A stretch of DNA of 64,000 bases from an uncultured Pelagibacteraceae bacterium (GTDB lineage: Bacteria > Pseudomonadota > Alphaproteobacteria > Pelagibacterales > Pelagibacteraceae): contig CACGZG010000001.1 of the NCBI GenBank assembly GCA_902577525.1, positions 62,001 through 126,000 on the forward strand, given 5' to 3'. A program made the translations under genes and the position numbers. The notes beneath the pieces were generated by a model. The model was not told the origin of the DNA and did no database searches. It saw only the letters and a program-made list of their open reading frames with translations. Below, piece by piece: positions 27,026 through 36,583 of this stretch. Within the stretch, counting starts at the first letter, position 1, and the number at the start of each line of letters is the position of its first letter.

Positions 27026-27488
27026 TAAACAAATTTTTAAAAAAGCTTTAATAGCTGGTTTCTTTTCAACTTTAACAATAGGTTTGTTAACTGTTCTAAC
27101 TTACAAAAGTGCTTTGGGTTTATTTTTGGCTGGATCATTTGGATCATCAATGGTTTTATTATTTGGCTTCCCAGAAAGTCCATTTGCTCAACCACGTAAT
27201 GTTTTTTTTGGACATCTTGTGACAGCCTTAGTTGGAGTTATTTTTGTAAATTTAAATCCCCTACCAATATTCATTAATATAGCTCTTGCTGTTGGTGTAG
27301 GAATTTTTTTCATGATTTTACTAAATGTTGTGCATCCTCCAGCTGGTGGAAATCCTATAATGGTTATCATTGGCAGTGTATCATACGACTACTTGCTTTT
27401 CCCAGTAATCTCAGGATGTTTTATAATCATCCTGATGGCAATTATTGTTAATAAATTTATATTAAAAAAAAAATATCCTCTTAAGTAA
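27012..27488 (+). CDS. HPP-family integral membrane protein
   Basis: 158 residues, four predicted helices (about 10-30, 35-55, 63-100, 115-150). The family-naming His-Pro-Pro is in NVVHPPAGGNP, with AGSFGSSMVLLFGFPESPFAQPRNVFFGH before it. HPP proteins include chloroplast nitrite transporters in plants; bacterial roles are poorly known. Its place between the Fe-S scaffold and fdhD suggests a link to formate or another small anion. Confidence 0.82.
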   Translation: MIKFNKQIFKKALIAGFFSTLTIGLLTVLTYKSALGLFLAGSFGSSMVLLFGFPESPFAQPRNVFFGHLVTALVGVIFVNLNPLPIFINIALAVGVGIFFMILLNVVHPPAGGNPIMVIIGSVSYDYLLFPVISGCFIIILMAIIVNKFILKKKYPLK

Positions 27489-27492
27489 TTAA

Positions 27493-28332
27493 ATGAATTT
27501 TAAATATAAGGTTACAAAATTTAAAAAAGGTAAACTAGAAAATGTTAATGATTTAATATCTATAGAAGAACCATTAGAGATTTCTATAAAATTTAAAGAA
27601 AAAGATAAATGGATAACACAAAGCTTATCTATAACAATGAGAACTCCAGGGCATGATAAAGATTTGGTAAGAGGTTTTTTATTTAATGAACAAATTATTC
27701 AAAACTTAAAAGATATTGAAAATATAGAAAGTTTTGGTGATAAAGTAGGTCAATATAATATTCAAAATAAAATTATTATTACATTAAATAACTCTCAAAA
27801 TGTAAACATTTCTAAAATAAAAAGAGATTTTCTAACAAATTCATCTTGTGGTGTGTGTGGAAAGTCTTCACTAGATTCTTTAGAAATTATTAAAAAGGAA
27901 AAAACTCCAAAATCAAGTCCAAAATTATCTGAAGAAATAATAATTAATTCACCATCGATACTCAGAAAAAATCAGTCTGAATTTGCAAAAACTGGTGGTA
28001 TTCATGCTAGTGGATTATTCTCATCAAATGGCAATCTAATATCTTTAAGAGAAGATGTGGGTAGACATAATGCTCTAGATAAAATGATTGGTGACTCATT
28101 AATAAACAACTATCTCAATCCTAATGACCAATTTATAACCTGTTCTGGACGTTTAAATTTTGAATTAGTTCAGAAAGTTTTGATGACTAATATTGGCTTA
28201 ATGATTGGAGTAGGTGCGCCAACTAGCCTAGCAATTGACCTTGCGAATAGATTTGACATGACCTTAGTTGGTTTCGTAAAAGAAGATAGTTTTAATATTT
28301 ACACAAATAACCAAAAAGTTATTGTAGGTTAA
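27493..28332 (+). CDS. fdhD: Formate dehydrogenase sulfurtransferase FdhD
   Basis: 279 residues. Passes sulfur from a cysteine desulfurase to the molybdenum centre, which is needed for formate dehydrogenase activity. The essential Cys pair is C119/C122 in SSCGVCGKSS. Other family blocks are TMRTPGHDKDLVRGFLF, GGIHASGLF, REDVGRHNALDKMIG and CSGRLNFELVQK. It lies 4 bases after the HPP gene and 16 bases before the beta subunit. Confidence 0.94.
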   Translation: MNFKYKVTKFKKGKLENVNDLISIEEPLEISIKFKEKDKWITQSLSITMRTPGHDKDLVRGFLFNEQIIQNLKDIENIESFGDKVGQYNIQNKIIITLNNSQNVNISKIKRDFLTNSSCGVCGKSSLDSLEIIKKEKTPKSSPKLSEEIIINSPSILRKNQSEFAKTGGIHASGLFSSNGNLISLREDVGRHNALDKMIGDSLINNYLNPNDQFITCSGRLNFELVQKVLMTNIGLMIGVGAPTSLAIDLANRFDMTLVGFVKEDSFNIYTNNQKVIVG

Positions 28333-28348
28333 AAAAGGAATTTTTGCG

Positions 28349-30004
28349 GTGTCAAAAAATATAAGTAATTTATCTGGAAGGATTGGTTTAAAGGACAATT
28401 TATTTAAAAAAATGTCCGAAAATGCTCTTAATGATTCACCAAAAGATATTAAAGAAATTGCGAAAGAATATAATTTAGGTGTTTCAACCATTCATGGTGC
28501 TGAAAGTTTCTACGAATTTTTAAGACCATCGCACAGAGAAAAAAAAGCTTTTGTTTGCAATGGAAGTGCTTGTATGTGTGCAGGAACGCAGGAAAAATTA
28601 AAGGACAAACTTAAAGAAAAATTAGGTGATGACAAGGTTGGAGAAATGTTTTGTTTAGGACATTGTTATGAAAATCACGCATTTCACTATGATGGAGAAA
28701 ATTATGCCGGAAAAGACATTGAAAAAATTGATCAAATTTTAAAAGGTGAAAATATTCAACAAGAAAAATTTTTTTCAAAAAGTTATGCGACCACAAGTTT
28801 TTTAATGGATGATAAACTTTCTTCTGCTGAGCAATTCAAAGATCAATTAAATAAATTCTTAAAAAAAGATAAAAAAGAAATAATTAAATCTCTTCTAGAC
28901 TCAAATTTAACTGGAAGAGGTGGTGCTGGTTTCCCTACTGGAATGAAATGGGATTTTTGTAGTAAAGCAAAAGGAGATAAAAAGTATGTTATTTGTAATG
29001 CAGACGAAGGTGACTCGGGTGCTTTTTCAGATAGATATTTATTAGAAGATCAACCACTAAAGGTTATTTTTGGAATGGTAATGTGTGGCCTTGTTATAGG
29101 AAGCAATGAAGGAGTTCTATATATTAGAGGAGAATATCCAAAATCTATTGAAGCTTTAAACGGAAGTATCAATGAACTTAAAAAATTAGGACTCTTAGGT
29201 GAAAATATACTAGGAACAAATTTTTCATTTGATTTAGGAATTTGTATTGGACAAGGTGCTTATATATGTGGGGAAGAAACAGCATTAATTGCATCAATTG
29301 AAGGAAGAAGAGCTGAAGTGGATGTAAGACCACCCTTCCCAGTCACAGAAGGACTTTATAAAAAACCAACAGTTGTAAATAATGTAGAAACTTTAGCTGC
29401 AGCATCTGGAATTTTAATCAATGGTGCAAATAAATTTTCTTCAATTGGAAATAAAAAATCAGCAGGTACAAAATTAGTTTGTTTAGATAGTTTTTTTAAT
29501 AATCCTGGTGTTTATGAAATTGACATGGGAACATCTATGAAAAAAATATTTTATGAAATTGGTGGAGGTTTTAAAGAAAAAATAAAAGCATTTCAAATTG
29601 GTGGTCCTTTAGGAGGTGTTGTTCCTGTGGCAGAAATAAATAATTTAAACTTAGATTTCCAAGAATTTACTGCTAAGGGATTTATGTTAGGTCATGCGAG
29701 TGTCGTGAGTATTCCAAAAGATTTTCCAATGACAGAATATATTCATCATTTATTTGAATTCTCAGCAGAAGAATCATGTGGTAAATGTTTTCCAGGAAGA
29801 CTTGGATCATATAGAGGTAAGGAAATGTTTGATCAGGCAAAGAAAAAAACTGCCAAAATTCCACTAAAATTATTAAATGAGTTATTAGTTACTATGAAAA
29901 AAGGCTGTTTATGTGCTCTTTGTGGTGCCATACCAACTCCCATTATGAACATCTTAAAGTATTTTGGTGATGAAATGAAAAGTGATATGGTGAAAGATAA
30001 TTAA
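28349..30004 (+). CDS. NAD-dependent formate dehydrogenase beta subunit (NuoE-NuoF fusion)
   Basis: 551 residues, GTG start after AAAAAAGGAA. The first 130 residues are NuoE-like with a thioredoxin-type [2Fe-2S] site (CNGSACMCAG and CLGHC). The remainder is NuoF-like: GRGGAGFPTGMKW (NADH site), NADEGDSGAFSDR (FMN site), CGEETALIASIEG, ending in a [4Fe-4S] region. That region is odd: the canonical C-x-x-C-x-x-C reads CGKCFPGR, with Gly at 483 replacing the third Cys, while the last ligand region has three cysteines (C520, C522, C525 in CLCALCG). It moves electrons from formate to NAD+. It abuts the alpha subunit. Confidence 0.92.
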   Translation: MSKNISNLSGRIGLKDNLFKKMSENALNDSPKDIKEIAKEYNLGVSTIHGAESFYEFLRPSHREKKAFVCNGSACMCAGTQEKLKDKLKEKLGDDKVGEMFCLGHCYENHAFHYDGENYAGKDIEKIDQILKGENIQQEKFFSKSYATTSFLMDDKLSSAEQFKDQLNKFLKKDKKEIIKSLLDSNLTGRGGAGFPTGMKWDFCSKAKGDKKYVICNADEGDSGAFSDRYLLEDQPLKVIFGMVMCGLVIGSNEGVLYIRGEYPKSIEALNGSINELKKLGLLGENILGTNFSFDLGICIGQGAYICGEETALIASIEGRRAEVDVRPPFPVTEGLYKKPTVVNNVETLAAASGILINGANKFSSIGNKKSAGTKLVCLDSFFNNPGVYEIDMGTSMKKIFYEIGGGFKEKIKAFQIGGPLGGVVPVAEINNLNLDFQEFTAKGFMLGHASVVSIPKDFPMTEYIHHLFEFSAEESCGKCFPGRLGSYRGKEMFDQAKKKTAKIPLKLLNELLVTMKKGCLCALCGAIPTPIMNILKYFGDEMKSDMVKDN

Positions 30005-32772
30005 TGAGCTCAGAAAAAAGAAAAGTTGCTTATATAGACGGTAAACCATATGAAATTGGTGTAAATCATACTTCTATTTTAAAATTTGTTAAAAGTTATG
30101 TTGGAGAAAAAAAGGTTCCAACTCTTTGTGATGATCCAAATCTTGCTCCATATGGTGCGTGTAGAGTTTGTTCTGTTGAGGTGGCTTTAGAAAAAGATGG
30201 GCCAACAAAAGTTGTAGCTTCATGTCATACCCCAGTCACTGAAAATCAACATATTTTTACTTCGAATGAAAATCTTCACAATTTAAGAAAAAACATAGTT
30301 GAATTAGTACTAACTGATCATCCAATGGAATGTAATACATGTGAAGTAAACAATAACTGTGAACTCCAAACAGTTGCTAATGATTTAGGTATTTCTGATC
30401 ACAGATACAACAGTCCAAAACAACATAAAGGAATTCCAAGAGATACTTCCCATGATTATATGAGAATGAATTTAGATAACTGTATAAATTGTGGAAGATG
30501 TGTAAGAGCTTGTGATGAAATTCAAGGATCATTTGTACTTACAATGTCAGGTAGAGGTTTTGAATCTAGAATTACAACTGATAATGATATGATGTTCGGT
30601 GACTCATCATGTGTATCATGTGGAGCTTGTGCACACACATGTCCAACTGATGCTATTTCAGATGTTTTTCAATCAAAATCAGCAGCTGTAGATAAAAAAG
30701 TAAGAACTACATGTTCTTATTGTGGTGTTGGATGTAATTTAGAAGCATCAATTAAAAATGACAAAGTTGTTGCAATAGATACTCCAAAACAAACTGAGGT
30801 TAATGCGGGACATACTTGCATTAAAGGAAGATATGCTTTTGGATTTTATGATCATCCAGATAGACTAAAGTCTCCTTTGATAAAAAAAAATGGTAAATTT
30901 GAAGAAGTAAGTTGGGATGAAGCATATGATTTTATTAAAAAAGAAATGCAAAGAATTGTTAAAGATCATGGACCTGATGCGTTTGCTGGGATTTCTTCTG
31001 CAAGATGTACTAATGAAGAAAACTATGTTTTTCAAAAAATGATAAGAGCAGCGGTTGGAACTAATAGTGTAGATTGTTGTGCTAGAATTTGTCATTCACC
31101 TACTGCTTGGGGAATGCAACAAACTTTTGGAACTGGTGCTGCAACTAATTCTACAGAAGATATCTATCATGCTGATTTATTTTTAGTTATTGGTGCAAAT
31201 CCAACTAATGCACACCCTGTAACAGGTGCAAAAATAAAACAACAAGTCATGAAAGGAAAAACATTAATCGTTTTAGATCCTATAACAACAGAAATTGCAA
31301 AACTTGCAGACTATCATATCAAATTAAGACCAGGAACTAACGTTGCAGTTCTTAACATGATGTTACATTTCATAGTTAAATCAAAATTATATAATGAAGA
31401 TTTCATAAGAGATAGAACAGAAGGATTTGACAATTTTTTAAAAGAAATTAAAAGACAAGACATTGATCATTTAGCAAAAGTTGCCGGTGTCGATAAACAG
31501 TTGGTTAAAGAAGCAGCAATAGCATATGCAACTGCAAAAAATTCTATGGAATTTCATGGACTAGGAGTTACGGAACATGAACAAGGATCAAAGACGGTTA
31601 TGTTGATTGCTGATCTTGCAATGATCACAGGAAATATTGGAAGAAAAGGTGTTGGTGTAAATCCATTAAGAGGTCAAAATAATGTTCAAGGGGCAGCTGA
31701 CATGGGATGTCAACCACATCAAGGTGCTGGATATTTTGAAGTTGCAGATGAAAAAAATCAAAAATTTTATTCTGAAAAATATGGTGTTACACACCCAACT
31801 AAAGCAGGTTTAAAAATTCCTCAAATGTTTGATGCCGCGATTAAAAAAGAAATAAAAGGTATTTGGATTATTGGTGAAGATATTGTTCAAACGGATCCTA
31901 ATAGCGCCCATGTTGTAGAGGCAATGAACTCATTAGAGCTTTTGGTGGTACAAGAAATTTTCATGAGTGAAACCGCTAAACTGGCTACAGTCGTTCTTCC
32001 TGGAACTACATTTTTAGAAAAGGATGGTACATTTACAAACACTGAGAGAAGAGTACAGAGAGTTAATAGAGCAGTCCCTCCGTTACCAGGAACAAAACCT
32101 GATGGAGTTATAGTTACAGACATGATGCAAAAACTAGGGTTTAATCAACCAGATTATGATGCTGATCAAGTGCTAGCAGAAATAGCTGATATAGTTCCAT
32201 TTTTTAAAGGGATTACTAGAGAAAGATTAGGAAAATTTGGATTACAATGGCCAGTAAAAGAAGACGGAACAGATACTCAAATACTACACACAGAGGAATT
32301 TAAGTTAGGAAAAGGTCGATTAAAAAGTTTTGATTGGAAGGAATCTACTGAAATAAAGAATAATCAAAAAGATTATCCTTTAATTTTAACAACTAGCCGA
32401 GTTTTACAGCATTATAATGCTGCTACAATGACTAGAAGAACAAATAATATTAACATAGTGAATGAAGATGTGTTGTTAATACATCCTAAAGATGCAGCTG
32501 ATAGAGATCTAAACACTGGTGATATTGGAAGATTATATTCAGGTAGAGGTGAAGTTGCTCTTAAAGTAGAGGTTACTGATAAAGTTAAGGAGGGTATTGT
32601 GTTTACAACATTCCATTTCCCTGAACATATGGTCAATATGGTAACTGGACATGGAAAAGATGAGGAAACAATGTGTGCAGAATATAAAGTTTCATCAGTT
32701 CAAGTTCAAAAAATTTCAAATCAATTTAAAACTGAAGTTAAACCTAAAGAACATCAAACAGAAGTAAGTTAA
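30004..32772 (+). CDS. NAD-dependent formate dehydrogenase alpha subunit (molybdenum)
   Basis: 922 residues. Domain order: NuoG-like [2Fe-2S] (about 1-90, CDDPNLAPYGACRVC), a His-Cys [4Fe-4S] site (HPMECNTCEVNNNCELQ), a double [4Fe-4S] ferredoxin region (CINCGRCVRACDE, CVSCGACAHTCP), a further [4Fe-4S] (CSYCGVGC), then the molybdopterin domains. The metal ligand is a cysteine, not selenocysteine: C363 followed by H364 in CCARICHSP. NPLRGQNNVQGAADMG and ATVVLPGTTFLEKDGTFTNTERR follow, and an MGD-binding C-terminal domain ends the protein. It oxidises formate to CO2. It follows the beta subunit with a 1-base overlap. Confidence 0.95.
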   Translation: MSSEKRKVAYIDGKPYEIGVNHTSILKFVKSYVGEKKVPTLCDDPNLAPYGACRVCSVEVALEKDGPTKVVASCHTPVTENQHIFTSNENLHNLRKNIVELVLTDHPMECNTCEVNNNCELQTVANDLGISDHRYNSPKQHKGIPRDTSHDYMRMNLDNCINCGRCVRACDEIQGSFVLTMSGRGFESRITTDNDMMFGDSSCVSCGACAHTCPTDAISDVFQSKSAAVDKKVRTTCSYCGVGCNLEASIKNDKVVAIDTPKQTEVNAGHTCIKGRYAFGFYDHPDRLKSPLIKKNGKFEEVSWDEAYDFIKKEMQRIVKDHGPDAFAGISSARCTNEENYVFQKMIRAAVGTNSVDCCARICHSPTAWGMQQTFGTGAATNSTEDIYHADLFLVIGANPTNAHPVTGAKIKQQVMKGKTLIVLDPITTEIAKLADYHIKLRPGTNVAVLNMMLHFIVKSKLYNEDFIRDRTEGFDNFLKEIKRQDIDHLAKVAGVDKQLVKEAAIAYATAKNSMEFHGLGVTEHEQGSKTVMLIADLAMITGNIGRKGVGVNPLRGQNNVQGAADMGCQPHQGAGYFEVADEKNQKFYSEKYGVTHPTKAGLKIPQMFDAAIKKEIKGIWIIGEDIVQTDPNSAHVVEAMNSLELLVVQEIFMSETAKLATVVLPGTTFLEKDGTFTNTERRVQRVNRAVPPLPGTKPDGVIVTDMMQKLGFNQPDYDADQVLAEIADIVPFFKGITRERLGKFGLQWPVKEDGTDTQILHTEEFKLGKGRLKSFDWKESTEIKNNQKDYPLILTTSRVLQHYNAATMTRRTNNINIVNEDVLLIHPKDAADRDLNTGDIGRLYSGRGEVALKVEVTDKVKEGIVFTTFHFPEHMVNMVTGHGKDEETMCAEYKVSSVQVQKISNQFKTEVKPKEHQTEVS

Positions 32773-32776
32773 ATTA

Positions 32777-34225
32777 ATGACCATTGGATGGTGCTTTGAT
32801 AATACTTATTCTAGATTACCAGAATCATTTAAAGAAGACATAAAACCTGTCCCAGTCAAAAAACCAGAGCTAGTGGTATTAAATAAAAATCTCGCAGAAA
32901 AACTGAACCTTAATTTTTCAAATTTAAATGATAAGGAAATTTCTGAATTATTTGGGGGTAACTCGCTTCCACCAGAGAGTAATAGTATTGCTCAAGCTTA
33001 CGCAGGGCATCAGTTTGGACATTTTACCATGTTGGGTGATGGTAGAGCTGTTCTAATTGGAGAACATTTATCAAAAAAAAAAGATCGATACGATATTCAG
33101 TTTAAAGGTTCTGGAAAAACTGCTTTTTCTAGAAATGGAGATGGTAGGGCTGCACTAGGACCAATGTTAAGAGAGTATCTAATTAGTGAAGCAATACACA
33201 ATTTAGGTATCCCATCAACAAGAAGTTTAGCAGTTGTTAAAACTGGAGAAAATGTAATGAGAGAAACTTTGTTACAAGGAGCTATACTGACAAGAGTTGC
33301 TTTAAGTCATATTAGAGTTGGAACTTTTCAGTATATTGCTGCTAGACAGAATAAAGATGAATTACAAATAATTTTAAATTATGTGATTGATAGACACTAC
33401 CCTGATATTAAAAACTCAAAAAATAAACCTTTAGATCTTTTAAAAATTATTTTAGATAAACAAATTGATCTCGTTGTTAATTGGATGAGAGTTGGTTTCA
33501 TTCATGGAGTTATGAATACAGATAATATGAGTATATCAGGTGAAACAATTGATTATGGACCATGTGCTTTTATGGATGTTTACGATCCTAAAACTGTATT
33601 TAGTTCAATTGATCAAATGGGAAGGTACGCTTATTGTAATCAACCAGTTATTACAAAATGGAACCTTTCAAGATTTGCAGAATGTCTGATACCACTTATC
33701 GATAAAAATCAAAACAAAGCAGTTGAGATAGCAACTGAAATAATTAATTCTTTTGAAAAAAAATATGAGGAAAAATGGCTTAATATGATGAGAAATAAAT
33801 TAGGCTTATTTGGTGTTGACGAAAAAGATAAATATTTGATTTTAGATTTGTTAACTTGGATGCATAAAGAAAAAATGGATTATACAAACACTTTTTGTCA
33901 TTTAATGAATTTTGAATTTGCAAATAAAGAAAATTTTAAAAAAGCTAATTTTGAAGATTGGAAAAAAAGATGGCAAGAAAGATTAAAAATTAACAATAAC
34001 ACTCCTGACAAATATTTAAAATTGATGAGAAGTGTTAACCCTCTTGTTATTCCAAGAAATCATAAAGTAGAAGAGGTTTTGAATGAGGCTAATAATGGAA
34101 ATATCAAACCTTTTAATCAATTTTTAGAAGTATTGAATAAACCTTATTTAGAGCAAAAAAATATAATCAATTATCAAATGCCAATATTTTTAAATGAAAA
34201 ATATCAAACTTTTTGTGGAACTTAA
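32777..34225 (+). CDS. selO: SelO-family pseudokinase, protein adenylyltransferase
   Basis: 482 residues, close to E. coli SelO (YdiU). The family AMPylates proteins and is tied to redox stress. Blocks: AQAYAGHQFGHFTMLGDGRAVLIGE, FKGSGKTAFSRNGDGRAALGPMLREYL, MNTDNMSISGETIDYGPCAF (Mg/ATP site NTDN and DYG). The C-terminus ends TFCGT, keeping the conserved Cys position (Sec in some SelO) three residues from the end. It lies 4 bases after the formate dehydrogenase alpha subunit, so it is probably expressed with it. Confidence 0.92.
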   Translation: MTIGWCFDNTYSRLPESFKEDIKPVPVKKPELVVLNKNLAEKLNLNFSNLNDKEISELFGGNSLPPESNSIAQAYAGHQFGHFTMLGDGRAVLIGEHLSKKKDRYDIQFKGSGKTAFSRNGDGRAALGPMLREYLISEAIHNLGIPSTRSLAVVKTGENVMRETLLQGAILTRVALSHIRVGTFQYIAARQNKDELQIILNYVIDRHYPDIKNSKNKPLDLLKIILDKQIDLVVNWMRVGFIHGVMNTDNMSISGETIDYGPCAFMDVYDPKTVFSSIDQMGRYAYCNQPVITKWNLSRFAECLIPLIDKNQNKAVEIATEIINSFEKKYEEKWLNMMRNKLGLFGVDEKDKYLILDLLTWMHKEKMDYTNTFCHLMNFEFANKENFKKANFEDWKKRWQERLKINNNTPDKYLKLMRSVNPLVIPRNHKVEEVLNEANNGNIKPFNQFLEVLNKPYLEQKNIINYQMPIFLNEKYQTFCGT

Positions 34226-35329
34226 TTAAAGAACATAAGGTTCTGGTCTAGCTTTTTTTCCTAAAACTCTTTCAACTGCCATATTTGATATATCAATCGA
34301 TTGATATGCACCAGTTGTAATTAATTCTGTGAGAGCCCTACCTATTCCAGGTGCTTGCATTAAACCTCTGCCAGTAAAACCTGTAGCTAAATAAACATTG
34401 TCAAACTTTGGGTGTTTTCCTACAACGGCATTATTGTCTAATCTATTACAATCATAATACCCTGCCCATCCCCCAGTTAATTTAAGTTCTTCCATAGCAG
34501 GTATTCTATTTGCAAGCGCAGGCCACACAAGTTCCTCAAAATCATCCCAAGCAGGTTCAAGATCCTCTGCATCAAATACTGATTTAGGTGATCCTGCCAA
34601 GTATTCCTTCCCTTCTGGTCTCCAATAAACACCTGTTGTTAAATCTCCTGTTAATGGCATTTCAGGAATATGTTTTGGGCATTTAACTCTAAATACTGTA
34701 TGTTTTTGTGGTTCAACAGGTATGTCTTCTAAAAGTTCTTTAGTCCAACATCCTGCAGCTGAGATAATAGTTTTTGCTTTTATTTCTGAAAGAGATTTTA
34801 CCTCACCCTTAGTAAATTCTGCTCCAAGTTCTGTAGCTTTACTTTTGAGAGCACTATGAAACATGAAGGGATCAATCCAACCTTCACTTTGATTATCAGT
34901 AAAAGTTGCTGTTTCGATGCCCTCACTTTTTATATATGGAAAAAATTTGGATAATTCTGATCCTTTTATATTTTTTGTTCCAGCTTCACATGCTTTATGA
35001 TTTTCTAAAGCTTTATATTGCTCATCAGCGTGTTCAGGGCCAAACATTAATAAGTATCCATTTGTAACCATGCTAGCAGTAGGTTTTGGATTTTTTTCTG
35101 TTTTGAGTAATTCGGGAATTTGAAAAATAAATTCTCTCGCAAACTTACCTAGTAAAATATTTTCTTTTTGAAAAAATTGTCTTCTGAATCCGCCTAAAGA
35201 AAGTGGAAACGAAGCAGATTTATAAGTTGGATCTCTTTCTATTACTTTTACTTTCCTGCCCTCTTTAGATAAAAAATAAGCTGTAGCAGCACCTATAATT
35301 CCACCACCAACTATTACTACATCATTCAT
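34226..35329 (-). CDS. FAD-dependent oxidoreductase, DAO family
   Basis: 367 residues. The N-terminal dinucleotide-binding VVIVGGGIIGAATAYFL (about 4-20), GGFRRQFFQKENI, and the C-terminal VYLATGFTGRGLMQAPGIGRALTELI mark the DAO (glycine/sarcosine/D-amino acid oxidase) family, near FOXRED1-like members. The substrate is probably an N-methyl or secondary amino acid. Sarcosine, the product of the creatinase in this window, is an attractive but unproven candidate. It converges with selO with no gap; tspO is immediately upstream. Confidence 0.82.
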   Translation of the reverse strand: MNDVVIVGGGIIGAATAYFLSKEGRKVKVIERDPTYKSASFPLSLGGFRRQFFQKENILLGKFAREFIFQIPELLKTEKNPKPTASMVTNGYLLMFGPEHADEQYKALENHKACEAGTKNIKGSELSKFFPYIKSEGIETATFTDNQSEGWIDPFMFHSALKSKATELGAEFTKGEVKSLSEIKAKTIISAAGCWTKELLEDIPVEPQKHTVFRVKCPKHIPEMPLTGDLTTGVYWRPEGKEYLAGSPKSVFDAEDLEPAWDDFEELVWPALANRIPAMEELKLTGGWAGYYDCNRLDNNAVVGKHPKFDNVYLATGFTGRGLMQAPGIGRALTELITTGAYQSIDISNMAVERVLGKKARPEPYVL

Positions 35330-35812
35330 TTAATTTAATATAAATAGGTTAATATTCAGAAATAATGCATAGCAACACCAAAGTAAATAGGGAATCATTA
35401 AATAATAACTTACAAAATTGACACGTTTAAACCTTATAATAAGAATGATTATCAATAAGATAAGAATTATTAATATTACTAATGCAAAAAATATTTGATG
35501 TAGACCAAAAAAGACAATACTCCAAGTTGTATTAAAAACTATATGAATAAAATAAATGTAAACTGTATTCATATCTCGATTCTTTGTATGCCAATAAAAC
35601 CAAATAGCTAGAGTCATCATCAAATATAGTATTGTCCATACAGGAGCGAAAATCCAATCTGGAGGATTATAATTGGATTTTACAAGTTGTGAATACCATG
35701 GCTCTTTGAAGCTAATCGATGCTAAACCCCCAATAAATGATGCTGAAAAAGTGATTACAAAAAAAAGAATAAATGATAAAAATTTATTTTTTAACATATA
35801 AGTATTATACAT
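35330..35812 (-). CDS. tspO: TspO/MBR-family membrane protein
   Basis: 160 residues, five helices. The family signature NPPDWIFAPVWTILYLMMTLAIWFYW is at about 47-72. TspO binds porphyrins and related tetrapyrroles and is involved in oxidative-stress and light responses in other alphaproteobacteria. An internal Met at residue 6 is an alternative start. It is divergent from the SDR gene across 9 bases and just upstream of the DAO oxidoreductase. Confidence 0.9.
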   Translation of the reverse strand: MYNTYMLKNKFLSFILFFVITFSASFIGGLASISFKEPWYSQLVKSNYNPPDWIFAPVWTILYLMMTLAIWFYWHTKNRDMNTVYIYFIHIVFNTTWSIVFFGLHQIFFALVILIILILLIIILIIRFKRVNFVSYYLMIPYLLWCCYALFLNINLFILN

Positions 35813-35821
35813 CTTTATATT

Positions 35822-36583
35822 ATGAATAAAAAAACAATTTGGATAACTGGTGGTAGTACAGGTATTGGTAAAGCTTTAGCTATTAAATTTTCCAATGAGG
35901 GTTGGAATGTGGCAATTTCAGCAAGACGTGAAAATCTTCTCAAGGAAATTTCAGATCAATATGAAAATATAAGTTCTTTTCCATTAGATGTAACAGATAA
36001 ATCTAAATGTAAGGAGGTATTTAATAATATTAAAAAAAAGTTTGGTGAAGTAGATATTTGTTTTTTTTCTACAGGAACATGGAATCCAAAAAAAGAAAGA
36101 GATATTGATGTTGAACAAATTGAAGATGTTTTTAAGATAAATTTTTTTGGAACATTGAACAGTATTAAAGCTGTAGAAGAATATTTCAAAAATAAAAAAA
36201 GTGGAATTATCACAATTGTTTCATCGATTGCAGGTTATCGTGGATTACCAAATTCTACTGGATACGGACCCTCAAAATCAGCCCTTAATAATTTAGCAGA
36301 AAGTTTATATTTTGATTTTGGTAGATCAAATGTACGTATTTGTTTAGTTTCACCAGGTTTTATAAAAACTCCAATGACTGATAAAAATGATTTTAAAATG
36401 CCTTTTTTAAAATCACCTGAATATGCGGCTGCAAAAATCTATGATGGATTAATTAATAAAAAAGTTTTTGAAATTCATTTTCCAAAATCACTTACAATCA
36501 TACTTAAAGTTTTAAGTTTTCTTCCTGATAAAATTTATTTTGGTTTAGTTGGAAAACTCACTAAATATCAAAAAAACAGTTAG
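35822..36583 (+). CDS. Short-chain dehydrogenase/reductase
   Basis: 253 residues. Classical SDR: WITGGSTGIGKALA near the N-terminus, CFFSTGTWNP in place of the usual NNAG, and the Ser-Tyr-Lys triad in VSSIAGYRGLPNSTGYGPSKSAL. The C-terminal membrane-proximal segment (LTIILKVLSFLPDKIYFGLVGKL) is typical of SDRs found with the Cfa/DUF1365 cluster, where lipid substrates are expected. It overlaps the DUF3833 gene by 4 bases tail to tail. Confidence 0.85.
   Translation: MNKKTIWITGGSTGIGKALAIKFSNEGWNVAISARRENLLKEISDQYENISSFPLDVTDKSKCKEVFNNIKKKFGEVDICFFSTGTWNPKKERDIDVEQIEDVFKINFFGTLNSIKAVEEYFKNKKSGIITIVSSIAGYRGLPNSTGYGPSKSALNNLAESLYFDFGRSNVRICLVSPGFIKTPMTDKNDFKMPFLKSPEYAAAKIYDGLINKKVFEIHFPKSLTIILKVLSFLPDKIYFGLVGKLTKYQKNS

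Noticed and set aside
31081-31110. Selenocysteine codon in formate dehydrogenase
   Set aside because: The metal-ligand position is TGT (Cys, residue 363), with no in-frame TGA.
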